Counted from the stretch's first letter, positions 45,527 through 54,345 are shown. The stretch: 64,000 nucleotides of DNA from Paucisalibacillus algeriensis (GCF_000577245.1 NZ_CBYO010000014.1:62001-126000); one strand, 5' to 3'. Numbers and translations are program-made. Notes: a model not told the origin generated them from the sequence alone.

Positions 45527-46111
45527 CTATTTGTTCGGTTCTTCAAGTTGATTAAAACGATCAAAAAACAAGTCTGCTTCATCCTCTAATTCGTCAGCAT
45601 CAAAATTGTCCGGAAGCGGTGGAAGCTCTTCTATAGAAGTTAAGCCAAAATAAGTTAAAAAGTCTTTACTCGTCCCAAATAATACCGGACGTCCAACACC
45701 TTCTTTACGCCCAACCTCTTCAATAAGTGATCTTGCAATTAAAGTTTGGACTGGACGATCACTTTTGACGCCACGAATTTCATCTATCTCTGAACGAGTA
45801 ATTGGTTGTCTGTATGCAATGATTGCAAGAGTTTCGAGAGCAGCCTGCGACATTCTAGATGTCTGTGGTTCTTCTACAAGTCTTTTATAATATTCGCTAT
45901 GCTCGGGCTTAGTCGTCAAATGAAACACGTTTTGAGATTCCATAATCATAATACCGCGACTTGCATGCTCATAATCATATTTCAATTCTTCAATTAAATG
46001 TTCTACAGCCTTTTCTGAGATTTCCATAATTTTTGCAAGCTCTCTTATGGTAATCCCTTCATCACCACATGCAAATAACAGCCCTTCTAAAATAGCTTTA
46101 ACATTTTTCAT
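45527..46111 (-). CDS. scpB: segregation and condensation protein B
   Basis: ScpB is a kite subunit of the SMC condensin complex that compacts and segregates the chromosome. The 194-residue protein has two winged-helix domains; recognisable parts are AILEGLLFACGDEGIT at the start, ALETLAIIAYRQPITRSEIDEIRGV in the middle and GRPVLFGTSKDFLTYFGL. The frame opens earlier, inside scpA, but the ATG at 46111, one base after the scpA stop, matches the family start. Confidence 0.96.
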   Translation of the reverse strand: MKNVKAILEGLLFACGDEGITIRELAKIMEISEKAVEHLIEELKYDYEHASRGIMIMESQNVFHLTTKPEHSEYYKRLVEEPQTSRMSQAALETLAIIAYRQPITRSEIDEIRGVKSDRPVQTLIARSLIEEVGRKEGVGRPVLFGTSKDFLTYFGLTSIEELPPLPDNFDADELEDEADLFFDRFNQLEEPNK

Positions 46112-46112
46112 C

Positions 46113-46856
46113 CTAAATTTCAACCCCTGAATAATATACATATAATGTATCAAAATGTTTGGACTGTTTACATGTTACTTGGTGAATCTTCATTAATTCT
46201 AGAAGTGCCATAAATGTTATGACAATATACGATTTGGTACGTTTTGTAAATAGTTCATCAAAAGAAACACCATTTCGTCTAGCTTGTTTAACTACGCTTA
46301 AGACTTCATCCATTCGCTCTTCAATTGGTATTTCAGCTCTTTGTATTCTTGTATCAAGAGGTTCTTTCCATTTCTTTCTTTCTATCATTCTACCTAAGGC
46401 ACCGAGCATATCATAAATCGATATATCTCCTTGTATAACGGTCTTTTCAATAATTAGATTATCAAAAATGACTGGTGGTCTTGTGTATGTTTGATGAGCC
46501 TCTAATTCTTTTTCTTTAAAAGCTTCAGCAGCTTCTTTAAACTTTCGATATTCAATTAATCTTTGCATCAATTCTTCTCTAGGATCTTCCATGTATTCAT
46601 CATCTTCTACTTCAATCTCTTGTTTCGGTAAAAGCATTTGACTTTTGATTGCAAGTAGGGTTGCAGCCATAACAAGATATTCGCTTGCAATATTCAGTTC
46701 AAGATGTTGCATTGCATGTATATAATTCATATATTGTTCCGTAATTTGGGCCACAGGAATGTCATATATATCAATCTCATAATGATTAATCAGATGTAAT
46801 AATAAATCAAGCGGACCTTCAAACGTATCTATTTTTACTTGATATGCTTGATTCAT
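46113..46856 (-). CDS. scpA: segregation and condensation protein A
   Basis: ScpA is the kleisin that bridges the SMC heads. The 247-residue protein begins YQVKIDTFEGPLDLLLHLI, the N-terminal kleisin domain, and has a C-terminal winged helix (VSFDELFTKRTKSYIVITFMALLEL). The acidic linker (EVEDDEYMEDPREE) is typical. The ATG at 46856 is nine bases after AAAGGG; longer frames upstream are not supported. It is followed by scpB. Confidence 0.96.
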   Translation of the reverse strand: MNQAYQVKIDTFEGPLDLLLHLINHYEIDIYDIPVAQITEQYMNYIHAMQHLELNIASEYLVMAATLLAIKSQMLLPKQEIEVEDDEYMEDPREELMQRLIEYRKFKEAAEAFKEKELEAHQTYTRPPVIFDNLIIEKTVIQGDISIYDMLGALGRMIERKKWKEPLDTRIQRAEIPIEERMDEVLSVVKQARRNGVSFDELFTKRTKSYIVITFMALLELMKIHQVTCKQSKHFDTLYVYYSGVEI

Positions 46857-46924
46857 ACATGTCGACCCTTTCTTAAAATAATCAGTTAATAAAAAATATA
46901 ACGCAACCCGTTTTATACGCCTAT

Positions 46925-46952
46925 ACACTGGGGAGGATACCTACATAAGTTA
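46925..46952 (+). promoter_or_regulatory. putative SigK promoter for the YjcZ-type gene
   Basis: CATAAGTTA (46944-46952) fits the SigK -10 consensus CATANNNTA exactly, with an AC 17 bases upstream at 46925-46926. It precedes the small spore-protein gene by about 60 bases. SigK control is known for several YjcZ-like genes; here it is a pattern-based guess. Confidence 0.4.
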
Positions 46953-47014
46953 TTAACGTAAGGTAGATGTTACCCAAACATTTATTTTAGTTTAATCTAA
47001 AGGAGGAATTTTTC

Positions 47015-47104
47015 ATGGGTTCAGGATATAACTATGGCGGAGGATTTGCTTTAATCGTAGTATTGTTTATTCTATTAATCATTGTTGGTGCTGCTTGGTT
47101 CTAA
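47015..47104 (+). CDS. YjcZ-family small sporulation protein
   Basis: A 29-residue protein, too short for usual gene finding: a glycine/tyrosine-rich head (MGSGYNYGGGF) followed by one hydrophobic helix (ALIVVLFILLIIVGAAWF). This head-plus-helix layout is the YjcZ sporulation family. A strong AAGGAGGA site at 46999-47006 precedes the ATG. It is alone on the plus strand between scpA and ribT, with a possible SigK promoter upstream and a good terminator downstream. Family members are found in spores; their exact role is unclear. Confidence 0.88.
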   Translation: MGSGYNYGGGFALIVVLFILLIIVGAAWF

Positions 47105-47162
47105 TATAGAATTTAACTACGATTAAATTCATCCGAACAAAATGCATAGCCTAGTAACAAAA

Positions 47163-47198
47163 ATCAGCCCTATATTAAAGTAGGGCTGGTTTTTTTTC
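47163..47198 (+). terminator. Rho-independent terminator after the YjcZ-type gene
   Basis: CAGCCCTA and TAGGGCTG form a perfect 8-bp stem with an AT loop, followed by GTTTTTTTTC on the plus strand. Confidence 0.9.
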
Positions 47199-47231
47199 TA
47201 GAAGTCTTAATTACTATCGTAATTGACTTCC

Positions 47232-47597
47232 CTATGCATCAAGATTATTTTCGTGAACACAATGTTCATAAAAACGCTGTATTGGTTCTAATGCCGTTAC
47301 ATCATACTTTGAACCATAAAGTTTACGAATTTCTTGAATCATCTTTTTACCTACGCCAAAATTTCTATGTGAAGGATTTACGGAAATATGTTGAATAATT
47401 GCTTTATCACCATCAACTCGTAATCCGATTGCACCGATAATGTCATCAGCTTCTTTCCATAGATAAAGATGCCAATCTGAATTAGACTCATACTCTTTTA
47501 TCGTTTGTTGCAACTTCTTTACATCTTTTTCTTCAGGCATAAAAGACAATAAACCCATTGCAATCTTTTCCGAATTTTTTTTATAGCGATTTAACAT
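47232..47597 (-). CDS. ribT: RibT-type GNAT N-acetyltransferase
   Basis: A 121-residue acetyltransferase with the acetyl-CoA site VNPSHRNFGVGKKMIQEI (R/Q-x-x-G-x-G/A variant). The N-terminus MLNRYKKNSEKIAMGLLSFMPEEKDVKKL matches RibT, the last gene of the B. subtilis ribDEAHT operon, located just ahead of scpA as here. None of ribD, ribE, ribBA or ribH is present in this window. The acceptor substrate of RibT is not established. Confidence 0.85.
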   Translation of the reverse strand: MLNRYKKNSEKIAMGLLSFMPEEKDVKKLQQTIKEYESNSDWHLYLWKEADDIIGAIGLRVDGDKAIIQHISVNPSHRNFGVGKKMIQEIRKLYGSKYDVTALEPIQRFYEHCVHENNLDA

Positions 47598-47703
47598 AGA
47601 TACCCCTCATTATAAGAATAACTTTTTATCTAGTAGTATACTTTTCAGGTTGGAGTTCGTATTATATTATTGACCTATTAATCTATATTTGTCAAATTTT
47701 GTT

Positions 47704-47808
47704 TTAAAATACAAAAATAATCCAATAAAGAAAGCCCCAGATAATTCCAATCAATAGTAATGTAACAAATAGTAGGATATTTTTCTTTCGTTGGTTCAAA
47801 GTTCTCAT
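47704..47808 (-). CDS. possible 34-residue single-helix membrane peptide
   Basis: The frame reads MRTLNQRKKNI, then a hydrophobic helix (LLFVTLLLIGIIWGFLYWIIFVF) to the stop: a basic head and one membrane span, which is a typical small membrane protein layout. However, the only upstream purine-rich site (AAAGG) touches the ATG directly, so translation initiation looks poor. It lies between the M50-like gene and ribT. Confidence 0.35.
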   Translation of the reverse strand: MRTLNQRKKNILLFVTLLLIGIIWGFLYWIIFVF

Positions 47809-47834
47809 CCTTTACTATTATTGACAATTTTTAC

Positions 47835-48299
47835 CTACTTGTATACATTTTTTTTCGAAAACATTTGTCTAACAATGATATAGCCATCAGATTCTTGTTT
47901 CCCAATTTTGAAAGGGAGACAATTCATTAAACATAACCAACCATTGTATAACATGAAAATAAATATAAATGTATTTGGCAGATTAATATAGAGAAAGTAA
48001 AAGATGAATACCATTATTCCATTTAGTAGTGGTCCAAAGAATGCAATATAGATCATCTCATGAGATCGATAGTCTTCTTTCCGTGTACTTATAGTTAACC
48101 CGGAGGTAAAAAATGCCATACCAAATTGAATTTCAGTTTGACGAAATAACAATCCACACAATTTTCTACCTCTACCTACATATAAGGTAATCTCATCAGC
48201 TTTTGCAAGCATTGCACCAAGCATATGACCCAACTCATGAATAAGATTACTTATCGGTGCAACGATAAACACTAAATAAATCAATAAAACTGTATTCAT
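47835..48299 (-). CDS. short M50-like membrane protein with HELGH motif
   Basis: A 154-residue polytopic protein with the zinc-metalloprotease motif HELGH at 21-25, inside the first hydrophobic region (NLIHELGHMLGAMLAKA). Later segments include AFFGPLLNGIMVFIFYFLY (about 85-105) and NCLPFKIGKQESDGYIIVRQM, in which SDGY occupies the place of the third-ligand motif of site-2 proteases. It is shorter than typical SpoIVFB or RasP proteins. Its substrate is unknown. It lies between ppiB and ribT, where B. subtilis has sipS and the rib genes. Confidence 0.72.
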   Translation of the reverse strand: MNTVLLIYLVFIVAPISNLIHELGHMLGAMLAKADEITLYVGRGRKLCGLLFRQTEIQFGMAFFTSGLTISTRKEDYRSHEMIYIAFFGPLLNGIMVFIFYFLYINLPNTFIFIFMLYNGWLCLMNCLPFKIGKQESDGYIIVRQMFSKKNVYK

Positions 48300-48324
48300 C
48301 TAATCCTTCCTAAATTAAATTTTC

Positions 48325-48771
48325 TTATTCCGAAAGAACTTTTACTTCTTTCATTACATCACCATTTTTCATAGCCTTAGCATGTTCAATTCCAGAAGTT
48401 ACTTGACCAAACACTGTATGAACTCCATTTAAGTGTGGTTGAGGCTCATGTACGATGAAGAATTGACAACTACCAGTGTCTCTTCCTGCATGGGCCATGG
48501 AAAGTGAACCTTCAACGTGTTTATGTGGGTTATTGTCAGTTTCACATTTGATTGTGTAGCCTGCACCACCAGTTCCATTACCAACCGGGCATCCACCTTG
48601 GCTGACAAAGCCCGGAATTACACGGTGAAACGTTAAACCATCATAGAAGTTTTCGTTTGCAAGTTTTTCAAAATTTTCTACAGTTCCTGGTGCCTCGTTC
48701 GGATATAGCTCAAATTCGATTTTATTTCCGTTTTCCATAAGGATATAGCCTTTTTTTGTCAATTTGTTCAT
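48325..48771 (-). CDS. ppiB: peptidyl-prolyl cis-trans isomerase B (cyclophilin)
   Basis: A cytoplasmic cyclophilin that isomerises X-Pro bonds. The 148-residue protein carries [15 protein letters not shown], with the catalytic arginine, then [19 protein letters not shown] and [12 protein letters not shown]. There is no signal peptide. It lies upstream of the ribT region as in B. subtilis, 25 bases before the M50-like gene. Confidence 0.97.
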   Translation of the reverse strand: MNKLTKKGYILMENGNKIEFELYPNEAPGTVENFEKLANENFYDGLTFHRVIPGFVSQGGCPVGNGTGGAGYTIKCETDNNPHKHVEGSLSMAHAGRDTGSCQFFIVHEPQPHLNGVHTVFGQVTSGIEHAKAMKNGDVMKEVKVLSE

Positions 48772-49046
48772 CTCCTGTTATGTAGTGATTCTTGTTAATA
48801 TCATGTTTATGATAACATTTTTGGTGGTATAATTAAAGTTTCATCCCTTTTATATTAAATTACTACCCTATAATGTCCGAGGCTCATATACACTCCGATT
48901 CTACTGTCAAAGCACAAGGGCAACATTTGTTCAAAAAAACCATCCCAGTGTCTACCTTCCCATGGGAGGCTGGTATACCTTCTAGAGAGTTAAAACAGCG
49001 TTGAATATTTTCAAAAATTAACAATATAGAAATTTTTAATCACCAA

Positions 49047-50354
49047 TTATTCATAAGATAGATCGTGGCTTAGGATGTCTTGGTAGGTTTCTCGTTTGAT
49101 TACTAATTTGTCTTGACCGTTTTCTACAAAGACAACTGCGGCTTTTTGGATGCGGTTGTAGTTACTTGCCATAGAGTATCCATATGCTCCTGTTGATAGA
49201 ATCGCCAGTATATCCCCGCTTTTAACTTGGGGAATTGGTAGATCCCAAACTAACATGTCTCCTGATTCACAGCATTTGCCTGCGACGGCAACAACTGTTT
49301 CACTTGGTTCTAATGCTTTATTTGCGAGTAACCCGTGATACTTTGCTTGATAAAGTGCTGGTCTAATGTTATCTGTCATTCCACCGTCGATTGAAATGTA
49401 ATCTCTAACTCCAGGTATATGCTTTTGTGAACCTACCGTATATAATGTAACGCCAGCATCACCAACGATAGAGCGACCGGGTTCAATCCAAATTTCAGGC
49501 ATTGGGATATCTAGTTTTTCACTTTGCTCTTGAACAGTTTCCACTAACTGTTCAACATAATGATTTAGTGGTATTGGTTGGTCATCTTCCGTATAACGAA
49601 TCCCAAATCCTCCCCCTAGATTTAACACCTCCGGGATATAACCATATCTCCTTTTCCAATCTGATAATTTTCTAAACAAGATATTGGTTGCTGTTACAAA
49701 ACGATCCGTTTCAAATATCTGAGAACCAATATGACAGTGTAATCCTTTAAAGTTTATGTCATTATTTTCACGCAATTGATTAAAGGCTTCATCTGCTTGC
49801 CCATTATGTAAATCAAATCCGAACTTCGAATCTTCATTTCCTGTCATGATATATTGGTGGGTATCCGATTTTATTCCTGGAGTAACACGGATAATGACAT
49901 CCATTTTCTTATTATTTTGTTTTAAAAGCGCTGTTAATAGCTCAATCTCATAAAAGTTATCAACAACAATACAACCGACATTATGTTCAATGGCCATTTT
50001 TAGTTCTTGTACACTTTTATTGTTTCCATGTAGATGTATTTTTGTCGGGTCAATACCAGCTTTAAGAGCAGTATACAGTTCGCCTTCCGATACAACATCA
50101 ACTGATAAACCTTCTTGTTTCACAACCTGGAGTATTGCAATTGAAGAGAAAGCCTTACTAGCATATGCAACTTGTGCACGAACGCCAAGTTCCTTAAAAG
50201 TTTCTACAAATGCTCTACAGCGATCACGAATTAATGATACATCATACACATAAAGAGGTGTACCGTACTTTTTGGAAAGTTCTACGGTGTCCATTCCCCC
50301 TATCTCCAGATGTCCTTCATTATTTATTTGAAATGGATATTGCTCCAATGACAT
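49047..50354 (-). CDS. lysA: diaminopimelate decarboxylase
   Basis: LysA decarboxylates meso-diaminopimelate to lysine with pyridoxal phosphate. The 435-residue protein has the PLP lysine in VAYASKAFSS, GLHCHIGSQI, VLNLGGGFGIRY, EPGRSIVGDAG and CCESGD motifs. The ATG at 50354 follows AGGTGAGG; the GTG three codons upstream overlaps that site. It is after spoVAF as in B. subtilis, with a terminator between them. No lysine riboswitch is visible in the short upstream gap. Confidence 0.97.
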   Translation of the reverse strand: MSLEQYPFQINNEGHLEIGGMDTVELSKKYGTPLYVYDVSLIRDRCRAFVETFKELGVRAQVAYASKAFSSIAILQVVKQEGLSVDVVSEGELYTALKAGIDPTKIHLHGNNKSVQELKMAIEHNVGCIVVDNFYEIELLTALLKQNNKKMDVIIRVTPGIKSDTHQYIMTGNEDSKFGFDLHNGQADEAFNQLRENNDINFKGLHCHIGSQIFETDRFVTATNILFRKLSDWKRRYGYIPEVLNLGGGFGIRYTEDDQPIPLNHYVEQLVETVQEQSEKLDIPMPEIWIEPGRSIVGDAGVTLYTVGSQKHIPGVRDYISIDGGMTDNIRPALYQAKYHGLLANKALEPSETVVAVAGKCCESGDMLVWDLPIPQVKSGDILAILSTGAYGYSMASNYNRIQKAAVVFVENGQDKLVIKRETYQDILSHDLSYE

Positions 50355-50432
50355 TTCCCTCACCTATTCATTCAATTAGTTAAAAATACATATAAAAAAC
50401 TTATCATAAACATATCAAAAACAAAAGAAATA

Positions 50433-50465
50433 AAATAAAATCCCTCATAATGGAGGGATTTTATT
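50433..50465 (-). terminator. Rho-independent terminator after spoVAF
   Basis: AAAATCCCTC and GAGGGATTTT form a 10-bp stem, with a small AT loop, followed by ATTTTATTTC on the minus strand. It ends two bases before the spoVAF stop codon region and separates it from lysA. Confidence 0.88.
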
Positions 50466-50466
50466 T

Positions 50467-51939
50467 TTAAGACTTCCGAATCTTTGATTGGCTATACACA
50501 TTTCTCGGATGTACGATAGAAGGTCTTGTATTCACGTATGGAGTTGGTATCCGAATGATAGTCCTTAACATTGCTTTGGCGTTAAAGGGGATAAAAGGCC
50601 AAAAATAAGGTGTTCTAAATGACTTTAAGTTAACAAGGAATATAATCAGCAACAAGATACTGATTATATAACCAATCAAGCCAAAGAATGCCGTGAAAAG
50701 AAGCAGTACAACACTAGCAACTTTGTTCGCTACACTAAGTTCATAGCTTGGGGTTACATACGTTCCGATTGCACTAACGGCTGTATATAAAATCACCTCC
50801 GGGCTAAGTAAACCTACATCAATAGCAATTTGTCCAATCAATACTGCTGCTATTAATCCCATAGCAGTCGAAAGTGCAGTAGGTGTATGAATCGCTGCCA
50901 TTCTTAAGAATTCCATCCCTACTACCCCAAGTATTAATTGGACGGCTATTGGGATATTCCCATCTTCATTTGGACCAATAAAGGAAAGCTCCTTTGGTAA
51001 GAGCGTGGGGTCCATTACAAATAGTAACCATGTGGGCAACAAAAATACGGATAGAACTATTGCCAAAAATCGAATCCATCTAATTAGCGTACCAATTAGC
51101 GGCGCCTGACGATATTCTTCCGCATGCTGTGTATGGTGAAAATAAGTAGTAGGAACAACCATAACACTAGGAGACGTATCTACTATTATTAACACATGTC
51201 CCTCCAAAAGATGGTTTGCGGCAACATCTGGTCTTTCTGTGAACCGTACTAACGGAAAAGGATTCCACTTCCTTTCTACTAGGAACTCTTCTATTGGTTT
51301 TTCCGCCATGGTATTACCATCAATATTAATTTTTCTAATCTTATCTTTTAGTAACTCTACTAACCCTTCATCTGCTATATCTTTTATATAACTTACACAA
51401 ACATCGGACTTGGATCGTTCTCCAACCTTAAGCATCTCATTTCTAAGGCGAGCATCGCGAATTCTTCTTCTCGTTAAGCTCGTGTTTTCAATGATATTTT
51501 CTGTAAAACCATCCCTCGACCCACGTATAACCCTTTCGGTATCTGGTTCTTGTGGGGTTCTTCCTGGGTAATTTCTAACATCAATCGTATACCCAAATCT
51601 TTCTCCATCAATGAAAATAACGATTAGACCAGATAACATTTGGTCAACAGCTTCATCCATTGTTTTTATAGTTGTTACTTGTTGGTGAAGAATTCTATTG
51701 CGAATTATTTCAGCTACTTTGTTCTTTTCTCTTTCCTTCTCATTAAGATTAACTAGTTCTTCTATAATATCTTGAATGATTAAACTATCAACTAATCCAG
51801 TCACATAATACAGTTGGATATCTGTCTTTAGCAACGTTATTTCTCTAAAACCTACATCAAAAGAAACATCTACACCTATTCTTTCTTTTAAGTAGGTAGC
51901 ATTTTCTTTTATTTTTGATGATATTGGATGTTGAGTCAA
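50467..51939 (-). CDS. spoVAF: SpoVAF, GerA-family spore germination membrane protein
   Basis: The 490-residue protein has an N-terminal soluble GerA-family domain (SLIIQDIIEELVNLNEKER; VFIDGERFGYTIDVRNYPGR; RVIRGSRDGFTENIIENTSL) followed by about five membrane helices from residue 280. It resembles germinant receptor A subunits and in B. subtilis acts with FigP in ion release. The start is TTG at 51939 after GGAGGG. It follows spoVAB directly; spoVAC, spoVAD and spoVAE, which intervene in B. subtilis, are missing. Confidence 0.95.
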   Translation of the reverse strand: MTQHPISSKIKENATYLKERIGVDVSFDVGFREITLLKTDIQLYYVTGLVDSLIIQDIIEELVNLNEKEREKNKVAEIIRNRILHQQVTTIKTMDEAVDQMLSGLIVIFIDGERFGYTIDVRNYPGRTPQEPDTERVIRGSRDGFTENIIENTSLTRRRIRDARLRNEMLKVGERSKSDVCVSYIKDIADEGLVELLKDKIRKINIDGNTMAEKPIEEFLVERKWNPFPLVRFTERPDVAANHLLEGHVLIIVDTSPSVMVVPTTYFHHTQHAEEYRQAPLIGTLIRWIRFLAIVLSVFLLPTWLLFVMDPTLLPKELSFIGPNEDGNIPIAVQLILGVVGMEFLRMAAIHTPTALSTAMGLIAAVLIGQIAIDVGLLSPEVILYTAVSAIGTYVTPSYELSVANKVASVVLLLFTAFFGLIGYIISILLLIIFLVNLKSFRTPYFWPFIPFNAKAMLRTIIRIPTPYVNTRPSIVHPRNVYSQSKIRKS

Positions 51940-51957
51940 ACTTAGCCCTCCATTTTC

Positions 51958-52386
51958 TTATTTTACTAAGATGAGCCACTGAAATAAGGAACCTACTATT
52001 TTCCCAAAAACAACAGCCATTATTAATGTAATAATCTTCGTTTCCAAGCCGATTCGTCTAGATACAAGTGGAAATACGTTTAACACTTCAGTCAACGCAG
52101 CTGCAAGCATACCATTAAAAACCCCATGAAAAACACCCCAAAGTGCTAATAGTATGACAGGGTGAGACCAGGTAACATTAGTAAAAGAGAAATAAGTACC
52201 TACTATGGAACCGAGCACAACACATGCTGTGTATACTTTTATCAAATGGGATGTCCTACTTAATTGAATTAGTCTAGGTATAATCCCTAAAACAGTTAGA
52301 AAAGCAACAAACCCACTACCAACTGCAAGTCCTCCTGAAAAGCCTATTATGGCCTCTAATATATTAATGATGATGTTTAGGATCAT
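51958..52386 (-). CDS. spoVAB: stage V sporulation protein AB
   Basis: A 142-residue integral membrane protein with about four helices, including GFSGGLAVGSGFVAFLTVLGIIPRL and FHGVFNGMLAAALTEVLNVFPLVSRR, the SpoVAB pattern. SpoVA proteins move dipicolinic acid into and out of the spore core. It overlaps the end of spoVAA by 23 bases and is followed by spoVAF 18 bases later. Confidence 0.93.
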   Translation of the reverse strand: MILNIIINILEAIIGFSGGLAVGSGFVAFLTVLGIIPRLIQLSRTSHLIKVYTACVVLGSIVGTYFSFTNVTWSHPVILLALWGVFHGVFNGMLAAALTEVLNVFPLVSRRIGLETKIITLIMAVVFGKIVGSLFQWLILVK

Positions 52387-52984
52387 TTAACTTATTCTCA
52401 TGGAAGCTCACGTAATCATCAAGGGACTTTTGATAGTTATAGATTTCAACTTCTAAGGGGCTTGGCTCTTCGTTAAATCGCTTATTAAACCAATGGTTAA
52501 AAAATAATATCATCCCTATACCTAATCCAAATGAATATGGAATTTGGATCCATAATGGAAACTCATTTTGCTCACCAGTTAATAGGTAATGTAGCTTTTG
52601 TTGCACCTCTTGCATACTAACATCATAATGAAAGTTAATAATCGTCATGGCTGTCCCAATAAATAATAGAATCCATACGAAGGCCATTATCAATATACTT
52701 GGTGATTTTTGGTTATTTACTATTTTAACTATTGTTTGTTCTGGACCAAGCAATTGAATTTCAATGTTAGGGTAGCTTTGTGTTAAGTGTTTTATGATTA
52801 AAAAACTATCTAAAACGACCAACTCTTTATCTTTCTCGGTAACCCGATATAGCTTAATTTTTTCTAATTCATGTACAATCTCTTTTGAATGAGAAGAAAT
52901 AAACGCAATATCTTTTAACTTAATCTCAGTTAGATTCTTTATTTCTAACTTTCTTCTCAAACGCAAATAAACAATTCCTTCCAT
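52364..52984 (-). CDS. spoVAA: stage V sporulation protein AA
   Basis: A 206-residue protein with a soluble N-terminal domain (about 1-100: VYLRLRRKLEIKN, LKDIAFISS) and two membrane helices near 108-125 and 150-165. This matches SpoVAA, the first gene of the spoVA operon in B. subtilis. It starts 38 bases before a visible GAGGTG-bearing leader and comes after the sigF terminator. The operon should be forespore-specific (SigG); I did not find a convincing promoter. Confidence 0.93.
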   Translation of the reverse strand: MEGIVYLRLRRKLEIKNLTEIKLKDIAFISSHSKEIVHELEKIKLYRVTEKDKELVVLDSFLIIKHLTQSYPNIEIQLLGPEQTIVKIVNNQKSPSILIMAFVWILLFIGTAMTIINFHYDVSMQEVQQKLHYLLTGEQNEFPLWIQIPYSFGLGIGMILFFNHWFNKRFNEEPSPLEVEIYNYQKSLDDYVSFHENKLNDPKHHH

Positions 52985-53089
52985 TACGTTTCACCTCAGA
53001 AAAAACAATTTCAGTACTTGTTATTATTAGTCTAAATGGAAATATTATGAGGAAAACTCACTCTAGAATTACAAAGCCTCATGTAAAAA

Positions 53090-53132
53090 GAAAAAAAAAG
53101 GTTGTTATGAGGAAGCCCCTCATAACAACCTT
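53090..53132 (-). terminator. Rho-independent terminator after sigF
   Basis: A perfect 15-base inverted repeat (arms 53098-53112 and 53118-53132) with a 5-base loop is followed by TTTTTTTTTC on the minus strand, immediately after the sigF stop. Confidence 0.93.
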
Positions 53133-53133
53133 C

Positions 53134-53895
53134 TTAAGGATTCATTTTATTTTTCATCTCAAAAAGTATCTTCTTCTCTAACCTGGACACTTGCACCTGT
53201 GATATCCCTAGTCTCTCCGCAACCTCTGATTGTGTTTTGTCCTTATAATACCGCAAAAACAGGATTAATCTTTCCCGCTCATTTAACCCTCTAATTGCCT
53301 CTTCTAAAGATAATTTATCAAACCAATTAGAATCTTGGTCAGCAATTTGATCTAAAAGAGTAATTGGATCGCCATCATTTTCGAATACCGTTTCGTGGAT
53401 GGAATGAGGCGTTTTAGACGCTTCCTGAGCATGGACAACGTCTTCTGGTGATATTTCTAATGCTTCAGCAATCTCATTGATGGACGGCGATCTTCCAAAT
53501 TGCTTTGTAAGTTCATCTTTTTTCTTACGAATTTTATTCCCGATTTCTTTAAGTGATCGACTTACCTTAACACTTCCATCATCACGAAGAAACCGTTGAA
53601 TCTCACCAATAATCATTGGAACAGCATATGTCGAAAAACGAACATCATAAGAAAGATCAAACTTATCAATGGATTTAATTAACCCAATACTCCCAATCTG
53701 AAAGAGATCGTCAGGGTCGTATCCTCTATTCATAAATCGCTGAACAACAGACCAAACTAATCGAATATTTTTTTCCACCAAAAAGTCTCTGGCTTCTTTA
53801 TCACCTTGTTGACTCTTTAGGATATATTCCTTTACCTGGTCATCCGTTAATGCTTCACTTTTTTTATTGTTTTTTACATTAACATCCATAGGCAT
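53134..53895 (-). CDS. sigF: RNA polymerase sigma-F factor
   Basis: SigF is the first forespore-specific sigma factor. The 253-residue protein shows regions 2 (DLFQIGSIGLIKSIDKFDLSYDVRFSTYAVPMI), 3 (DDGSVKVSRSLKEIGNKIRK) and 4 (LNERERLILFLRYYKDKTQSEVAERLGISQVQVSRLEK). It is the last gene of spoIIAA-spoIIAB-sigF and is held inactive by SpoIIAB until SpoIIAA is dephosphorylated. A terminator follows. Confidence 0.98.
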   Translation of the reverse strand: MPMDVNVKNNKKSEALTDDQVKEYILKSQQGDKEARDFLVEKNIRLVWSVVQRFMNRGYDPDDLFQIGSIGLIKSIDKFDLSYDVRFSTYAVPMIIGEIQRFLRDDGSVKVSRSLKEIGNKIRKKKDELTKQFGRSPSINEIAEALEISPEDVVHAQEASKTPHSIHETVFENDGDPITLLDQIADQDSNWFDKLSLEEAIRGLNERERLILFLRYYKDKTQSEVAERLGISQVQVSRLEKKILFEMKNKMNP

Positions 53896-53901
53896 ACATC
53901 C

Positions 53902-54345
53902 CTAATTATAAACCGTTTTACTATTGGTTAGCTGTTTTCTCATGTAAACGGTTGTTCCCTCTCCCTGTTTGGAAATAACTTCAACAGCATCCATGAAATT
54001 TTCGATAATAGTAAAACCCATCCCTGATCGTTCTAGTTCAGGCTTTGAGGTAAACAACGGTTGCCTAGCCTCTTCCACATCACTGATACCTATTCCATAA
54101 TCACGAATCGTTAATTCAATTTCACCGTCATCATCTATCTTACAGCTAATTGCCACTTTATGGTCCGGCTCGTTATTGTAGCCATGGATAATAGCATTTG
54201 TAACTGCTTCAGAAACAACTGTTTTAATCTCGGTTAATTCTTCCATCGTAGGGTCTAACTGTGCAACAAAAGCAGCAACTGTTACACGAGCAAAAGATTC
54301 ATTTTGACTGACACTAGCAAACTCAACATGCATTTCATTCTTCAT
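53902..54345 (-). CDS. spoIIAB: anti-sigma-F factor and kinase SpoIIAB
   Basis: SpoIIAB binds and inhibits SigF, and phosphorylates SpoIIAA. The 147-residue GHKL-type ATPase has the N box [13 protein letters not shown], the G1 box DYGIGI and [12 protein letters not shown]. Its start overlaps the spoIIAA stop in an ATGA arrangement, consistent with balanced translation of the partners, and it lies six bases before sigF. Confidence 0.98.
   Translation of the reverse strand: MKNEMHVEFASVSQNESFARVTVAAFVAQLDPTMEELTEIKTVVSEAVTNAIIHGYNNEPDHKVAISCKIDDDGEIELTIRDYGIGISDVEEARQPLFTSKPELERSGMGFTIIENFMDAVEVISKQGEGTTVYMRKQLTNSKTVYN

Noticed and set aside
48870-48990. Possible further degenerate copy of the stem-loop repeat near TATACACTCCGATTC
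   Set aside because: Only a few bases resemble the core, no paired outer stem is visible, and the shared stretch is too short to claim.
50355-50466. Lysine riboswitch ahead of lysA
   Set aside because: The gap is about 110 bases and mostly a terminator; no conserved lysine aptamer elements are present.
52985-53089. SigG promoter for spoVAA (CATAATA near 53040)
   Set aside because: The -10-like box has no acceptable -35 partner at the right distance.
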